Positions 41,304-48,003 of a DNA stretch of 48,003 bases are shown in pieces (within the stretch, counting starts at the first letter, position 1; each line of letters starts with the position of its first letter). This DNA is from Myxococcaceae bacterium. Its GTDB lineage: Bacteria > Myxococcota > Myxococcia > Myxococcales > Myxococcaceae. A program made the position numbers and the translations under genes. The notes beneath the pieces were generated by a model. It was not told where the DNA came from. It made no database searches and saw nothing but the letters and a program-made list of their open reading frames with translations. The stretch is taken from assembly GCA_016926755.1 (NCBI GenBank), contig JAFGNZ010000016.1, positions 1 through 48,003 on the forward strand, in the 5' to 3' direction.

Positions 41304-44300
41304 ATGCCCTCCCTCCGTGTCATGTCGTGCGCGGCCGCCCTCCTGCTCTGTAGCAATGCCGCCGCTCAGCCTTCTTCCTCTCGCCCGCCCAGAGGCGTGC
41401 CCAAGCCTGCTCCCGCCCCGGTCGCCTCCCAGGATCTCTTCGAGGTGCTGGACGGCACGACACAACAGGACGCGCGCAGCGTGGTGGCGCTCCTGTGCAC
41501 CAACCGGCTCTCCCCCAAGGCAGACGGTACCTTCGAGGTGAATACCGTCCCATTCGTGCCTCCGCCGAAACAGGGGGTTCCGCAGAACGTCTGCGCCACC
41601 CAACCCTTCCGCACCCAGTCCATCGCGGCGTTCTGCTCGGGGGTCCTCGTCACTCCCAACCGGGTCGCCACCTCCGCTGCGTGTCTGAGCCGGGCGAAGC
41701 AGTTCTGCGGAGGAGACTTCGCGGGCGCTCAGTCCTCCGTGCGCGTCGTCTTCGGGTTCGCGATGACGGACGCCGCCACGCTCCCGAGCTCCCTTCCTGG
41801 CGCGGACGTCTTCGTGCCCCAGCGCATCGTCAAGCAGACCACCGGGTTGAAGAACAACTGGGTGCTGGTGGAGCTGAACCGGAGCGCGGACAGCCGCGCG
41901 GTGCCTCTGCGCCTGGAGAAGGCGAGCGGCGGCACCGTGCGCGTCATCGGCTCTCCGCACGGATTGCCCGCGAAGGTGTCCCAGCCGCGCCTGATGGACA
42001 ACAGCGCCGCGGCCACCTTCACCGTGGCACCCAGCGCCGTGGGGCAGGGGCTGGGGACTCCCGTCTTCAGTGGCGGCACCTCCGCCGTCGTGGGCGTGAT
42101 GGTGGATGACCCGGTCTTCTGGAATTGCTCCGCCAGCAACGCCTGCTGCCAGACGGCGCCCATCCCGGGGCGTGGGACGACCGCTACCGTCGTCCGAAGC
42201 AGCGCCATCGCTCAGGCGGTCTGCGCTCCGGGCAGCACGCTTTGCGGCACCGAGTGCGTCACCACGACGAGCGATCTGAACCACTGTGGTCGCTGCGGCA
42301 ACGCCTGCAACCTGCCGAACGCGACGGCGACGTGTGCCCGCGGTGGGTGCCGCATCGCCGCCTGCGCTCCTGGCTGGGCGGACTGTGATCGGGTGGCCGC
42401 CAACGGTTGTGAGAGGCAACTGAACACCACCAGTGATTGCTCGGGGTGTGGTCAGGCCTGCAACCTGCCCAACTCCGAGGAGCTGTGCGCCGCCGGCACC
42501 TGCCAGGTCGCCGCCTGCGAGCCTGGCTACGCCAACTGCGACGGCTCGCCCTCCAACGGCTGCGAGACGCGGCTGGGGACCACCAGCAACTGCTCGGCCT
42601 GTGGCGCTGTATGCAACCTTCCCCGCGCGGCGGAGGTCTGCGTGGATGGCGCCTGTCAGGTGATCTCGTGCGAGGCGGGCTTCGCCAACTGTGACGCGGT
42701 GGCCTCCAATGGCTGTGAGGTACAGCTGGGGACGACCGCCAATTGCGGCGCCTGCGGTGATGCCTGCGAGCTGGACCATGCGTCCGAGGTCTGTTCGGCC
42801 AAGAAGTGCAAGATCTCCACGTGCGAGGCGGGCTACGCGGACTGCGACCACGTGGCAGCCAATGGCTGCGAAGCGCAGCTGAACACCCTCACGCATTGCG
42901 GCGCCTGCGGCCAGGCGTGCAATCTCGCGCATGCCTCGGAGACGTGCGCCTTGGGCATCTGCCAGGTGCTGGAGTGCGAGCCTGGCTACGCCAACTGCGA
43001 TGGAGTGGCCTCCAACGGCTGCGAGACACAGCTGGGGACTACCGCCAACTGCGGCGCCTGCGGCGCGAGCTGCGGAGCCGCGCCCAACACCATTCCCTTC
43101 TGCAGCGGAGGGGTATGCCAATCCACCTGCAAGGCGGGCTTCGCGGACTGCAACACGAGCCCAGGTTGCGAGACCGCGGGCTCTTGCGCTCCGGCCTGCT
43201 CTCCATCCATCTGTGATGATGGGAATGCCTGCACCACTGACTCGTGTGATGCCCAGGGGCAGTGCGTCCACACCGCGGTGAGCTGCAACGACAACAACCC
43301 GTGCACGACGGATGCGTGCAATACCGCGACCGGCTGTACCTTCACCTCCAAGCCACAAGGCACCGCCTGCACCGATGATGGGAATGCCTGCACCAGTGAT
43401 GTCTGCAGCGCCAATGGGCAGTGCTCGCACCCACCTGTCATCTGCAATGACAACAATGAGTGCACGTCGGACACCTGCAACTCCTCGACTGGATGCTCCT
43501 TCCAACCACGGACGTCGGGGAGCGCGTGCACCGATGACGGCAGTCTCTGCACCACGGATGTCTGCAATAGCGCGGGCCAGTGCACCCACCCCAACATCAC
43601 CTGCAATGACAGCAATGAGTGCACGTCGGACACCTGCAACCCCTCGAGCGGATGCTCCTTCCCGCCACGGACGGGGAGCACGTGCACCGATGACGGCAGC
43701 GCCTGCACCACCGATGTCTGCAACAGCTCGGGCCAGTGCACCCACCCCGCCATTATCTGCAATGACAGCAATGAGTGCACGTCGGACACCTGCAACGCCT
43801 CGAGCGGATGTTCTTTCCCGCCCCTGACAGGGAGCGGGTGCACCGATGACGGCAGTGCCTGCACCGCCGATGTCTGCAACAGCGCGGGCCAGTGTACTCA
43901 CCCCGCCATCACCTGCAATGACGGCAACCCGTGCACGGCCGACACCTGCAACCCTGCCTCTGGATGCAGCTTTCCCAATGAGCCCTCGGATGTCACCTGC
44001 CCAGATGAGGGTAATAGTTGCACCCTGGACTTCTGTGACGGCGCCGGAGTCTGCAGGCACCACCAGAAGGTCTGTTCTGGAAACGCAACCTGTGTGAATG
44101 GCACCTGTACATGCAGCTCTCCCAATGAAACATGCGGAGGGGTCTGCACCAATACGGACACAGACCGCAACAACTGCGGAGCGTGCGGAGTGACATGCTC
44201 GTTCGATCGCTTCTGCTCGAATGGAGCTTGCATCTGCGGGCCATTGCCATTCCTCAATGCATGCGATAGCCCGTGCACTCCGTGTGGCTCGCCGGCTCAA

Positions 44301-44360
44301 CTGGAAGAAAAGGCTCGTGGCGTGGCGAGGCCGCTCATCTGCGAAGCGTGCGCCCAATGA
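41304..44360 (+). CDS. Secreted trypsin-like pseudoprotease with two classes of Cys-rich repeats
   Basis: This is a 1,018-residue protein from the ATG at 41304, with GAGG 6 nt upstream and a Sec signal ending in AAAQ. Residues about 55-305 follow the myxobacterial trypsin-like fold. The His site reads SAAC (A126 for His), the Asp site NNWVLV (N185), and the Ser site GLGTPVF (L250), so it should be inactive. Residues about 307-625 hold five full 51-residue repeats and one shorter one (CSGCGQACNL, then GYANCDGxxSNGCE). Residues about 630-930 hold 52-53-residue repeats (CNDSNECTSDTCN, then CTTDVCNSxGQCTH). The many Cys would form disulfides outside the cell. It is probably a surface adhesin or stalk. 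It is separated from the eCIS operon by 84 nt and a hairpin. Confidence 0.82.
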   Translation: MPSLRVMSCAAALLLCSNAAAQPSSSRPPRGVPKPAPAPVASQDLFEVLDGTTQQDARSVVALLCTNRLSPKADGTFEVNTVPFVPPPKQGVPQNVCATQPFRTQSIAAFCSGVLVTPNRVATSAACLSRAKQFCGGDFAGAQSSVRVVFGFAMTDAATLPSSLPGADVFVPQRIVKQTTGLKNNWVLVELNRSADSRAVPLRLEKASGGTVRVIGSPHGLPAKVSQPRLMDNSAAATFTVAPSAVGQGLGTPVFSGGTSAVVGVMVDDPVFWNCSASNACCQTAPIPGRGTTATVVRSSAIAQAVCAPGSTLCGTECVTTTSDLNHCGRCGNACNLPNATATCARGGCRIAACAPGWADCDRVAANGCERQLNTTSDCSGCGQACNLPNSEELCAAGTCQVAACEPGYANCDGSPSNGCETRLGTTSNCSACGAVCNLPRAAEVCVDGACQVISCEAGFANCDAVASNGCEVQLGTTANCGACGDACELDHASEVCSAKKCKISTCEAGYADCDHVAANGCEAQLNTLTHCGACGQACNLAHASETCALGICQVLECEPGYANCDGVASNGCETQLGTTANCGACGASCGAAPNTIPFCSGGVCQSTCKAGFADCNTSPGCETAGSCAPACSPSICDDGNACTTDSCDAQGQCVHTAVSCNDNNPCTTDACNTATGCTFTSKPQGTACTDDGNACTSDVCSANGQCSHPPVICNDNNECTSDTCNSSTGCSFQPRTSGSACTDDGSLCTTDVCNSAGQCTHPNITCNDSNECTSDTCNPSSGCSFPPRTGSTCTDDGSACTTDVCNSSGQCTHPAIICNDSNECTSDTCNASSGCSFPPLTGSGCTDDGSACTADVCNSAGQCTHPAITCNDGNPCTADTCNPASGCSFPNEPSDVTCPDEGNSCTLDFCDGAGVCRHHQKVCSGNATCVNGTCTCSSPNETCGGVCTNTDTDRNNCGACGVTCSFDRFCSNGACICGPLPFLNACDSPCTPCGSPAQLEEKARGVARPLICEACAQ
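43443..44070 (+). repeat. Tandem 156/159-nt repeats in the Cys-rich gene
   Basis: Copies that begin with TGCAATGACA start at 43443, 43602 and 43758, with a diverged copy at 43914, so the unit is 156 or 159 nt. Long stretches such as GAGTGCACGTCGGACACCTG are identical between the first three copies. The near-identity at third positions means the copies are young or are being homogenised by recombination. Confidence 0.85.
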
Positions 44361-44430
44361 ACCGCAAGACGAAGGGCGCCGAGGCTGCGGTGGGGCTCAG
44401 CTGAGCGAAGGGGTGGGACAGCGGCGGAGT

Positions 44431-44451
44431 CCGTGAGCGGGGGGCTCACGG
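44431..44451. terminator. Bidirectional terminator hairpin
   Basis: CCGTGAGC (44431-44438) pairs with GCTCACGG (44444-44451) around a 5-nt G loop. It lies in the 108-nt gap between the convergent stops of the Cys-rich gene and the histidine kinase gene. Confidence 0.55.
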
Positions 44452-44468
44452 CAGCGCTGGGGCCGCCA

Positions 44469-46532
44469 TCACCGGCCCCGGAGCTGCGCGTTCACCAGCT
44501 CGCGCAGGGCCTTGGGATCGAACGGCTTCTCCACCCGCAGGTTGTTCACCCGGGCGAGGAAGTCGCGCGCCCCGGGCGTGAAGGCCCCGCCCGTGACGAA
44601 GATGACGTGCCCGGCCCGCTCCGGCATCCGCCGGCTCAGCTCCGCGTGGAACTCCATGCCCGTCATCTCCGGCATCATCAAGTCACAGAGGAGGACATCC
44701 CACGGCTCGCCCTGCTCCAGCCACGCCAGCGCCGCCCGGGCCCGGCTGAAGACGATCACCTCGTGCTGCTGCCCCAGCGTCCGCTTCATCGCGTTGAGCA
44801 CCAGCTGCTCATCGTCCACCGCGAGGATGCGTCCCCGGCGTGGCGCCGCCACCGTCTGGGCCGGGTTGGCCTCCCGTGGCTTCGGCGCCTGGGGCGGGGT
44901 GAGCACCACCCGGAACACCGTGCCCTTGCCCACCTCGCTGTCGAACTGCAGCTCCCCGCCCAGGCTCTTGATGATGCCGTGGCAGATGGACAGCCCCAGC
45001 CCCGTGCCCTCCCCCGGCGGCTTGGTGGTGAAGAAGGGCTCGAGGATGCGCGCGCGGTGCTCCTCTGGAATCCCAGCGCCCGTGTCCTGCACCTCGCCCA
45101 CCACGCGCCCCGCCGCGTCCACCCGCGTGCGGACGCGGATCTCATGCCGGTCCGCCGCGCCCTCGGGGATGGCGTGCGCGGCGTTGATGAGCAGGTTGAG
45201 GAACACCTGCCCCAGCCGCGCCTCGTTGGCCCACACCGGGGGCACCGGCTCGTAGATCTTCACCAGCCGCGCCCGGTGGCGGAGCTCGTTCCAGGCCAGC
45301 GTCACCGCCGAGTCGATGGCCCGGGGCAGATCCACCGGCTCCATGCGCACGTCATCCGGGCGCGAGAACGTCTTGAGGTCCCTCACGATGAGCCGCATCC
45401 GCTCGGCACCCTCGCGGGCCTCCTTGAGCGCGGTGGGCAGCTCGTGGGGCTCGGGCGGTGTCCCCGCCTCCAGCGCCGAGGCGATCTCCTGGCGCGCGTA
45501 GTCCAGGTTGGCGATGACGTAGGCCAGCGGGTTGTTGATCTCGTGCACCACGCCGGCGGCCAGCGTGCCCACGGAGGCCATGCGGTCGGCCAGCGCCAGC
45601 CGCGAGCGCATCTCCTCGCGCTCGCTCATGTCCAGCACGGTGCCGAGGACGCGCACCGGCTCCCCCGCGGCGTTGCGGAGGATGGCGCCGCGATCCAGCA
45701 CGCGCGCGTAGGTGCCGTTGGCGCGCCGCAGGCGGTACTCGTCCGACCAGAGCCGCTTGCCGCCGTGGATGGCGCTGCGGAAGCTCTCGGCCACGCGCTC
45801 CCGGTCATCCGGGTGGACCAGGTGGTACCACCACGAGGAGTCCTGGGGGATGTCCTGGGGCGAGTAGCCGAGCACCTCGTGGATGCGCTCGTTCCAGGAG
45901 ATCTTCTGGTTCACCAGGTCCCAGTCGCAGACGATGTCATGGGTGGCGCGCTGGATGACGGCGAAGCGCTCGGCGCTCGCCTGGAGCTCCCCGATGAGGC
46001 GCTTCTGCGTCAGGTTCATGCGCCGCAGCTCGAGCTGGCCGATCACCTGGCGGGCCAGCGCCTCCAGGGCCTGGAGCTGCTGGGGCGTCAGCGTGCGGGG
46101 CGTGCGATCGATGACGCACACCGTGCCGAGCGAGAAGCCCTCCGGCGTGACGAGCGGCGCGCCCGCGTAGAAGCGCAGCTGCTCCGGGCCGACGACCAGC
46201 GGGTGGGTGGCGAAGCGCTCATCGGCCAGGAAGTCCGGCACGACGAACAGCTCCGGCTGGAGGATGGCCTGGCTGCAGAAGGTCAGCTCCCGGGGGAACT
46301 CGTGGGGCTCGATGCCCAGGCGGGACTTGAACCACGTGCGGGCCTCGTCCACCAGCGAGATGAGCGCGATGGGGGTGCCGCAGACCAGCGCCGCCAGCCG
46401 GGTGATGTCGTCGAAGGAGGGCTCGGGCGGGGTGTCCAGCACCTCATAGCTGTGCAGGGCCTCGAGCCGGGCCTTCTCGTTCCAGGGGATAGGGGGGGCC
46501 GTCGTGCCTGGCCGTGGCGTGACTTGATCCAA
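44469..46532 (-). CDS. Hybrid sensor histidine kinase (GAF-PAS-HisKA-HATPase-REC)
   Basis: From the TTG at 46532 the product is 687 residues without membrane segments, so it is a cytoplasmic sensor. A GAF domain (about 36-168) is followed by a PAS domain (about 186-304, ending LGTVLDMSERE). HisKA has the phospho-acceptor H330 in VVHEINNPL. The ATPase domain has the N-box NLLINAAHA (446-454), DTGAGIP (483-489) and GTGLGL (509-514). A C-terminal receiver has acidic DD at 573-574, the phospho-acceptor D617 in CDLMMPEMTG, and a conserved K in VEKPFDP. The frame is open upstream to 46814, but that part is low in complexity and overlaps the divergent gene. No ATG is available near the GAF domain, so the start is uncertain. 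No partner regulator gene lies next to it. Confidence 0.88.
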   Translation of the reverse strand: MDQVTPRPGTTAPPIPWNEKARLEALHSYEVLDTPPEPSFDDITRLAALVCGTPIALISLVDEARTWFKSRLGIEPHEFPRELTFCSQAILQPELFVVPDFLADERFATHPLVVGPEQLRFYAGAPLVTPEGFSLGTVCVIDRTPRTLTPQQLQALEALARQVIGQLELRRMNLTQKRLIGELQASAERFAVIQRATHDIVCDWDLVNQKISWNERIHEVLGYSPQDIPQDSSWWYHLVHPDDRERVAESFRSAIHGGKRLWSDEYRLRRANGTYARVLDRGAILRNAAGEPVRVLGTVLDMSEREEMRSRLALADRMASVGTLAAGVVHEINNPLAYVIANLDYARQEIASALEAGTPPEPHELPTALKEAREGAERMRLIVRDLKTFSRPDDVRMEPVDLPRAIDSAVTLAWNELRHRARLVKIYEPVPPVWANEARLGQVFLNLLINAAHAIPEGAADRHEIRVRTRVDAAGRVVGEVQDTGAGIPEEHRARILEPFFTTKPPGEGTGLGLSICHGIIKSLGGELQFDSEVGKGTVFRVVLTPPQAPKPREANPAQTVAAPRRGRILAVDDEQLVLNAMKRTLGQQHEVIVFSRARAALAWLEQGEPWDVLLCDLMMPEMTGMEFHAELSRRMPERAGHVIFVTGGAFTPGARDFLARVNNLRVEKPFDPKALRELVNAQLRGR

Positions 46533-46701
46533 CGCTCCCTTGAATCTATGGAAGTGTTGCCGGGAATGGAAGGAGAGGGGCCCTGCGCGCCGGGCTGCTC
46601 CCAGGGCGTTGGAGGCTCGGCGCCTCGCGGTCAGCGATGACCCGCAGTCAGGGGTTGGGCGAGGGTATACAGGAGAGGCTACCTGGAGGCTCTGCCCGCT
46701 C
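46533..46701. promoter_or_regulatory. Divergent promoter region of the kinase and App1-like genes
   Basis: This 169-nt gap lies between divergent genes. TATACA at 46666-46671 could be a -10 box for the plus-strand gene, but no good -35 box lies 16-18 nt upstream. GGAGG at 46685-46689 is the plus-strand ribosome site, with a rather long 12-nt spacer. Nothing else is recognisable. Confidence 0.35.
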
Positions 46702-47859
46702 ATGTCCGTGCTCAAGCCCGCATTCTTCGAGTTCGCCGTCCGGGCCGATGCGGCCTGGGATCGCTGGAGCCGGCGGGTGAGGCGCCGGCTGGGGCTTGCC
46801 CGGCCGCTGCGCATCCTGCCGTACCGGGGCTACGGCACGCCGGAGCGGGCGCTCATCCGGGCGCGGGTGCTGGAGGATCGCCACGCGCGGCCCCCGCACC
46901 TGCGGCGCACGCTGGTGGGCAGCGCCATCGCCTCGTACCAGCGCTACGCGACGCGGGAGATTCCAGGTGCGCGGGTGGAGGTGCGCTGGGGGGACAAGTG
47001 CTGGGAGGGCACCACGGATGACGAGGGCTTCCTGGAGCTGTGGGTGGCGCCGCCGGCCGGGGTGGCGCCGGGGTGGAGCGCGGTGGAGCTGAGGCTGCTG
47101 GCTCCGGAGCCGGAGGGGGCGGCGGTCGTCTCCGCGTCGGTGCTGGTGGCGGGCGCCTCGGCCGAGGTGGGCGTCATCAGCGACATTGACGACACGGTCA
47201 TCGTCACGGGGGTCACCAACCCGCTCAAGCGCGTGTGGGCGCTCTTCCTGACGGAGCACCGCACGCGCCTGCCCTTCGAGGGGGTGGATGCCTTCTACGC
47301 GGCGCTGCGGGAGGGGCGGAGCGGCCGGGCGGAGAACCCGGTCTTCTACGTCTCCAGCAGCCCGTGGAACCTGTACGAGCACCTGGATGAGTTCCTCGGG
47401 GTGAATCGGATCCCCGTGGGGCCGCTGCTGTTGCGGGACTGGGGCCTGTCTCGGCAGGGCTTCGCGCCGGGCGGTGGGCACGGCCACAAGCTGGAGAAGA
47501 TCCGCGGGGTGCTGGGGACGCTCGAGCAGCTCCCGTTCATCCTGATTGGAGACAGCGGGCAGGAGGACGCGGAGCACTACCGGACGATTGTGCGTGAGTG
47601 CCCGGGGCGGATCCGCTGCGTGTACATCCGCAACGTGTCCTCGAGTGCGGGGCGGGCGGCGGAGCTCGAGCGCATCGCGGAGGAGGTGCGCGAGGCGGGC
47701 AGTGAGCTGGTGGCGGTGGACGACACGGTGACGGCGGCGCGGCACGCGGCCCGGCGGGGGTGGATCCGTTGGGAGGAGGTGCCGCGGGTGGAGGCGCACC
47801 AGCGCGAGGACGCCGAGGCGCGCACGGTGCTGGACACGCTGGGGCGCGAGGGCGGCTGA
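46702..47859 (+). CDS. App1-like phosphatidate phosphatase-domain protein (DUF2183, HAD-like)
   Basis: This is a 385-residue protein. The N-terminal 150 residues include a beta-sandwich (about 85-150, GARVEVRWGDKCWEGTTDDEGF broken at its turn). The C-terminal half has all four HAD motifs: DIDDTV (161-166, nucleophile D161), SSSPWN (218-223), the Lys in GHKLEKI (K263) and GDSGQED (283-289). This matches the yeast App1 catalytic domain, which hydrolyses phosphatidate. Bacterial members are poorly studied; a lipid phosphatase role is by family only. There is no signal peptide. The ATG at 46702 is chosen; the longer frame to 46540 runs back into the divergent gene. Confidence 0.87.
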   Translation: MSVLKPAFFEFAVRADAAWDRWSRRVRRRLGLARPLRILPYRGYGTPERALIRARVLEDRHARPPHLRRTLVGSAIASYQRYATREIPGARVEVRWGDKCWEGTTDDEGFLELWVAPPAGVAPGWSAVELRLLAPEPEGAAVVSASVLVAGASAEVGVISDIDDTVIVTGVTNPLKRVWALFLTEHRTRLPFEGVDAFYAALREGRSGRAENPVFYVSSSPWNLYEHLDEFLGVNRIPVGPLLLRDWGLSRQGFAPGGGHGHKLEKIRGVLGTLEQLPFILIGDSGQEDAEHYRTIVRECPGRIRCVYIRNVSSSAGRAAELERIAEEVREAGSELVAVDDTVTAARHAARRGWIRWEEVPRVEAHQREDAEARTVLDTLGREGG

Positions 47860-48003
47860 GCCACGTTGTTTTTGGCGGCCCCGCTTTCAACAAGCACAGG
47901 CCGTGGGGACCTGAATAACAAAAAAGGGGCTCTCTTGCAGGAACCGTGGATCTCGCTCCCTGGACTGAGGAGTCCACGGCGGGAGACGGTGGAGAGGCTT
48001 GGC
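47860..48003. other. Non-coding end of window with a hairpin and A/T-rich patch
   Basis: No gene is recognised in these 144 nt. TGGACT (47961-47966) pairs with AGTCCA (47971-47976) around GAGG. An A6 run near 47920 and T5 near 47870 are unusual here and could mark a terminator or the promoter of a gene beyond the window. Confidence 0.4.

Noticed and set aside
43443-44070. Direct repeats considered as a CRISPR array
   Set aside because: The unit is 156/159 nt, keeps the reading frame and encodes a Cys-rich repeat; there are no spacers.
41205-44357. Minus-strand open frame of 1,050 codons opposite the Cys-rich gene
   Set aside because: It mirrors the repeats of the plus strand and has an Ala/Gly/Arg-rich, domain-free product. 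The plus frame has a signal peptide, a ribosome site and clear repeats.
46540-46701. Longer N-terminus for the App1-like protein and for the kinase
   Set aside because: Both frames are open into the shared gap, but the added residues are low in complexity and would overlap the divergent gene.

Overview
The window is about 70% GC with strong G/C preference at third codon positions. It carries large DUF4157, CHAT and PilZ proteins and 51-residue Cys-rich repeats typical of predatory soil bacteria. I read it as a chromosomal segment of a myxobacterium (Myxococcota, probably of the Cystobacter/Archangium/Stigmatella kind). The genus is inference; no rRNA, tRNA, CRISPR array, transposase or integrase was seen.

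Left part (1-13,358), ordinary chromosomal genes: the tail of an unknown gene; a structured 366-nt gap; a c-di-GMP-binding PilZ protein; a small secreted protein; an Ssu/Tau/Nrt-type ABC importer (ATPase, permease and binding lipoprotein, minus strand); a membrane-anchored TPR-CHAT protein followed by a small lipoprotein; a two-TM hypothetical; and a glucose-dehydrogenase-like gene with a GH15 glucoamylase/trehalase-like gene.

Central part (13,383-41,219), an extracellular contractile injection system (eCIS), a headless phage-tail-like nanomachine. A minus-strand arm holds a DUF4255 tail-terminator protein, an AAA+ ATPase and a 1,111-residue DUF4157 protein that carries an HNH-nuclease-like motif. 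A divergent plus-strand operon of 17 tightly packed genes follows: one sheath, one tube, a zinc-ribbon gp26/gp51-like protein, a DUF6760 protein, a disordered protein, small unknowns, a Pvc7-like tube/baseplate protein, a LysM/gpX-like protein, a gpD-like hub, a self-sharpened gpV-like spike, gp25, two baseplate-J proteins, a gpI-like protein with a beta-helical tail, a DUF6519 beta-helix protein and a final unknown. Most junctions are ATGA overlaps or gaps below 20 nt, so the operon is probably translated in a coupled way. The most unusual signal is a T9 run (22,950-22,958) at the end of the gp26-like gene. A -1 slip there joins it in frame to DUF6760, resembling the programmed frameshift of phage tail-assembly chaperones.

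Right part (41,304-48,003): a secreted protein with a trypsin-like fold that has lost all three catalytic residues, followed by two classes of Cys-rich repeats; a GAF-PAS hybrid histidine kinase; and an App1-like (DUF2183) phosphatase.

Gene ends that face each other are separated by perfect GC hairpins that probably act as bidirectional terminators. Many very long open frames on the opposite strands are by-products of the base composition and were left out.
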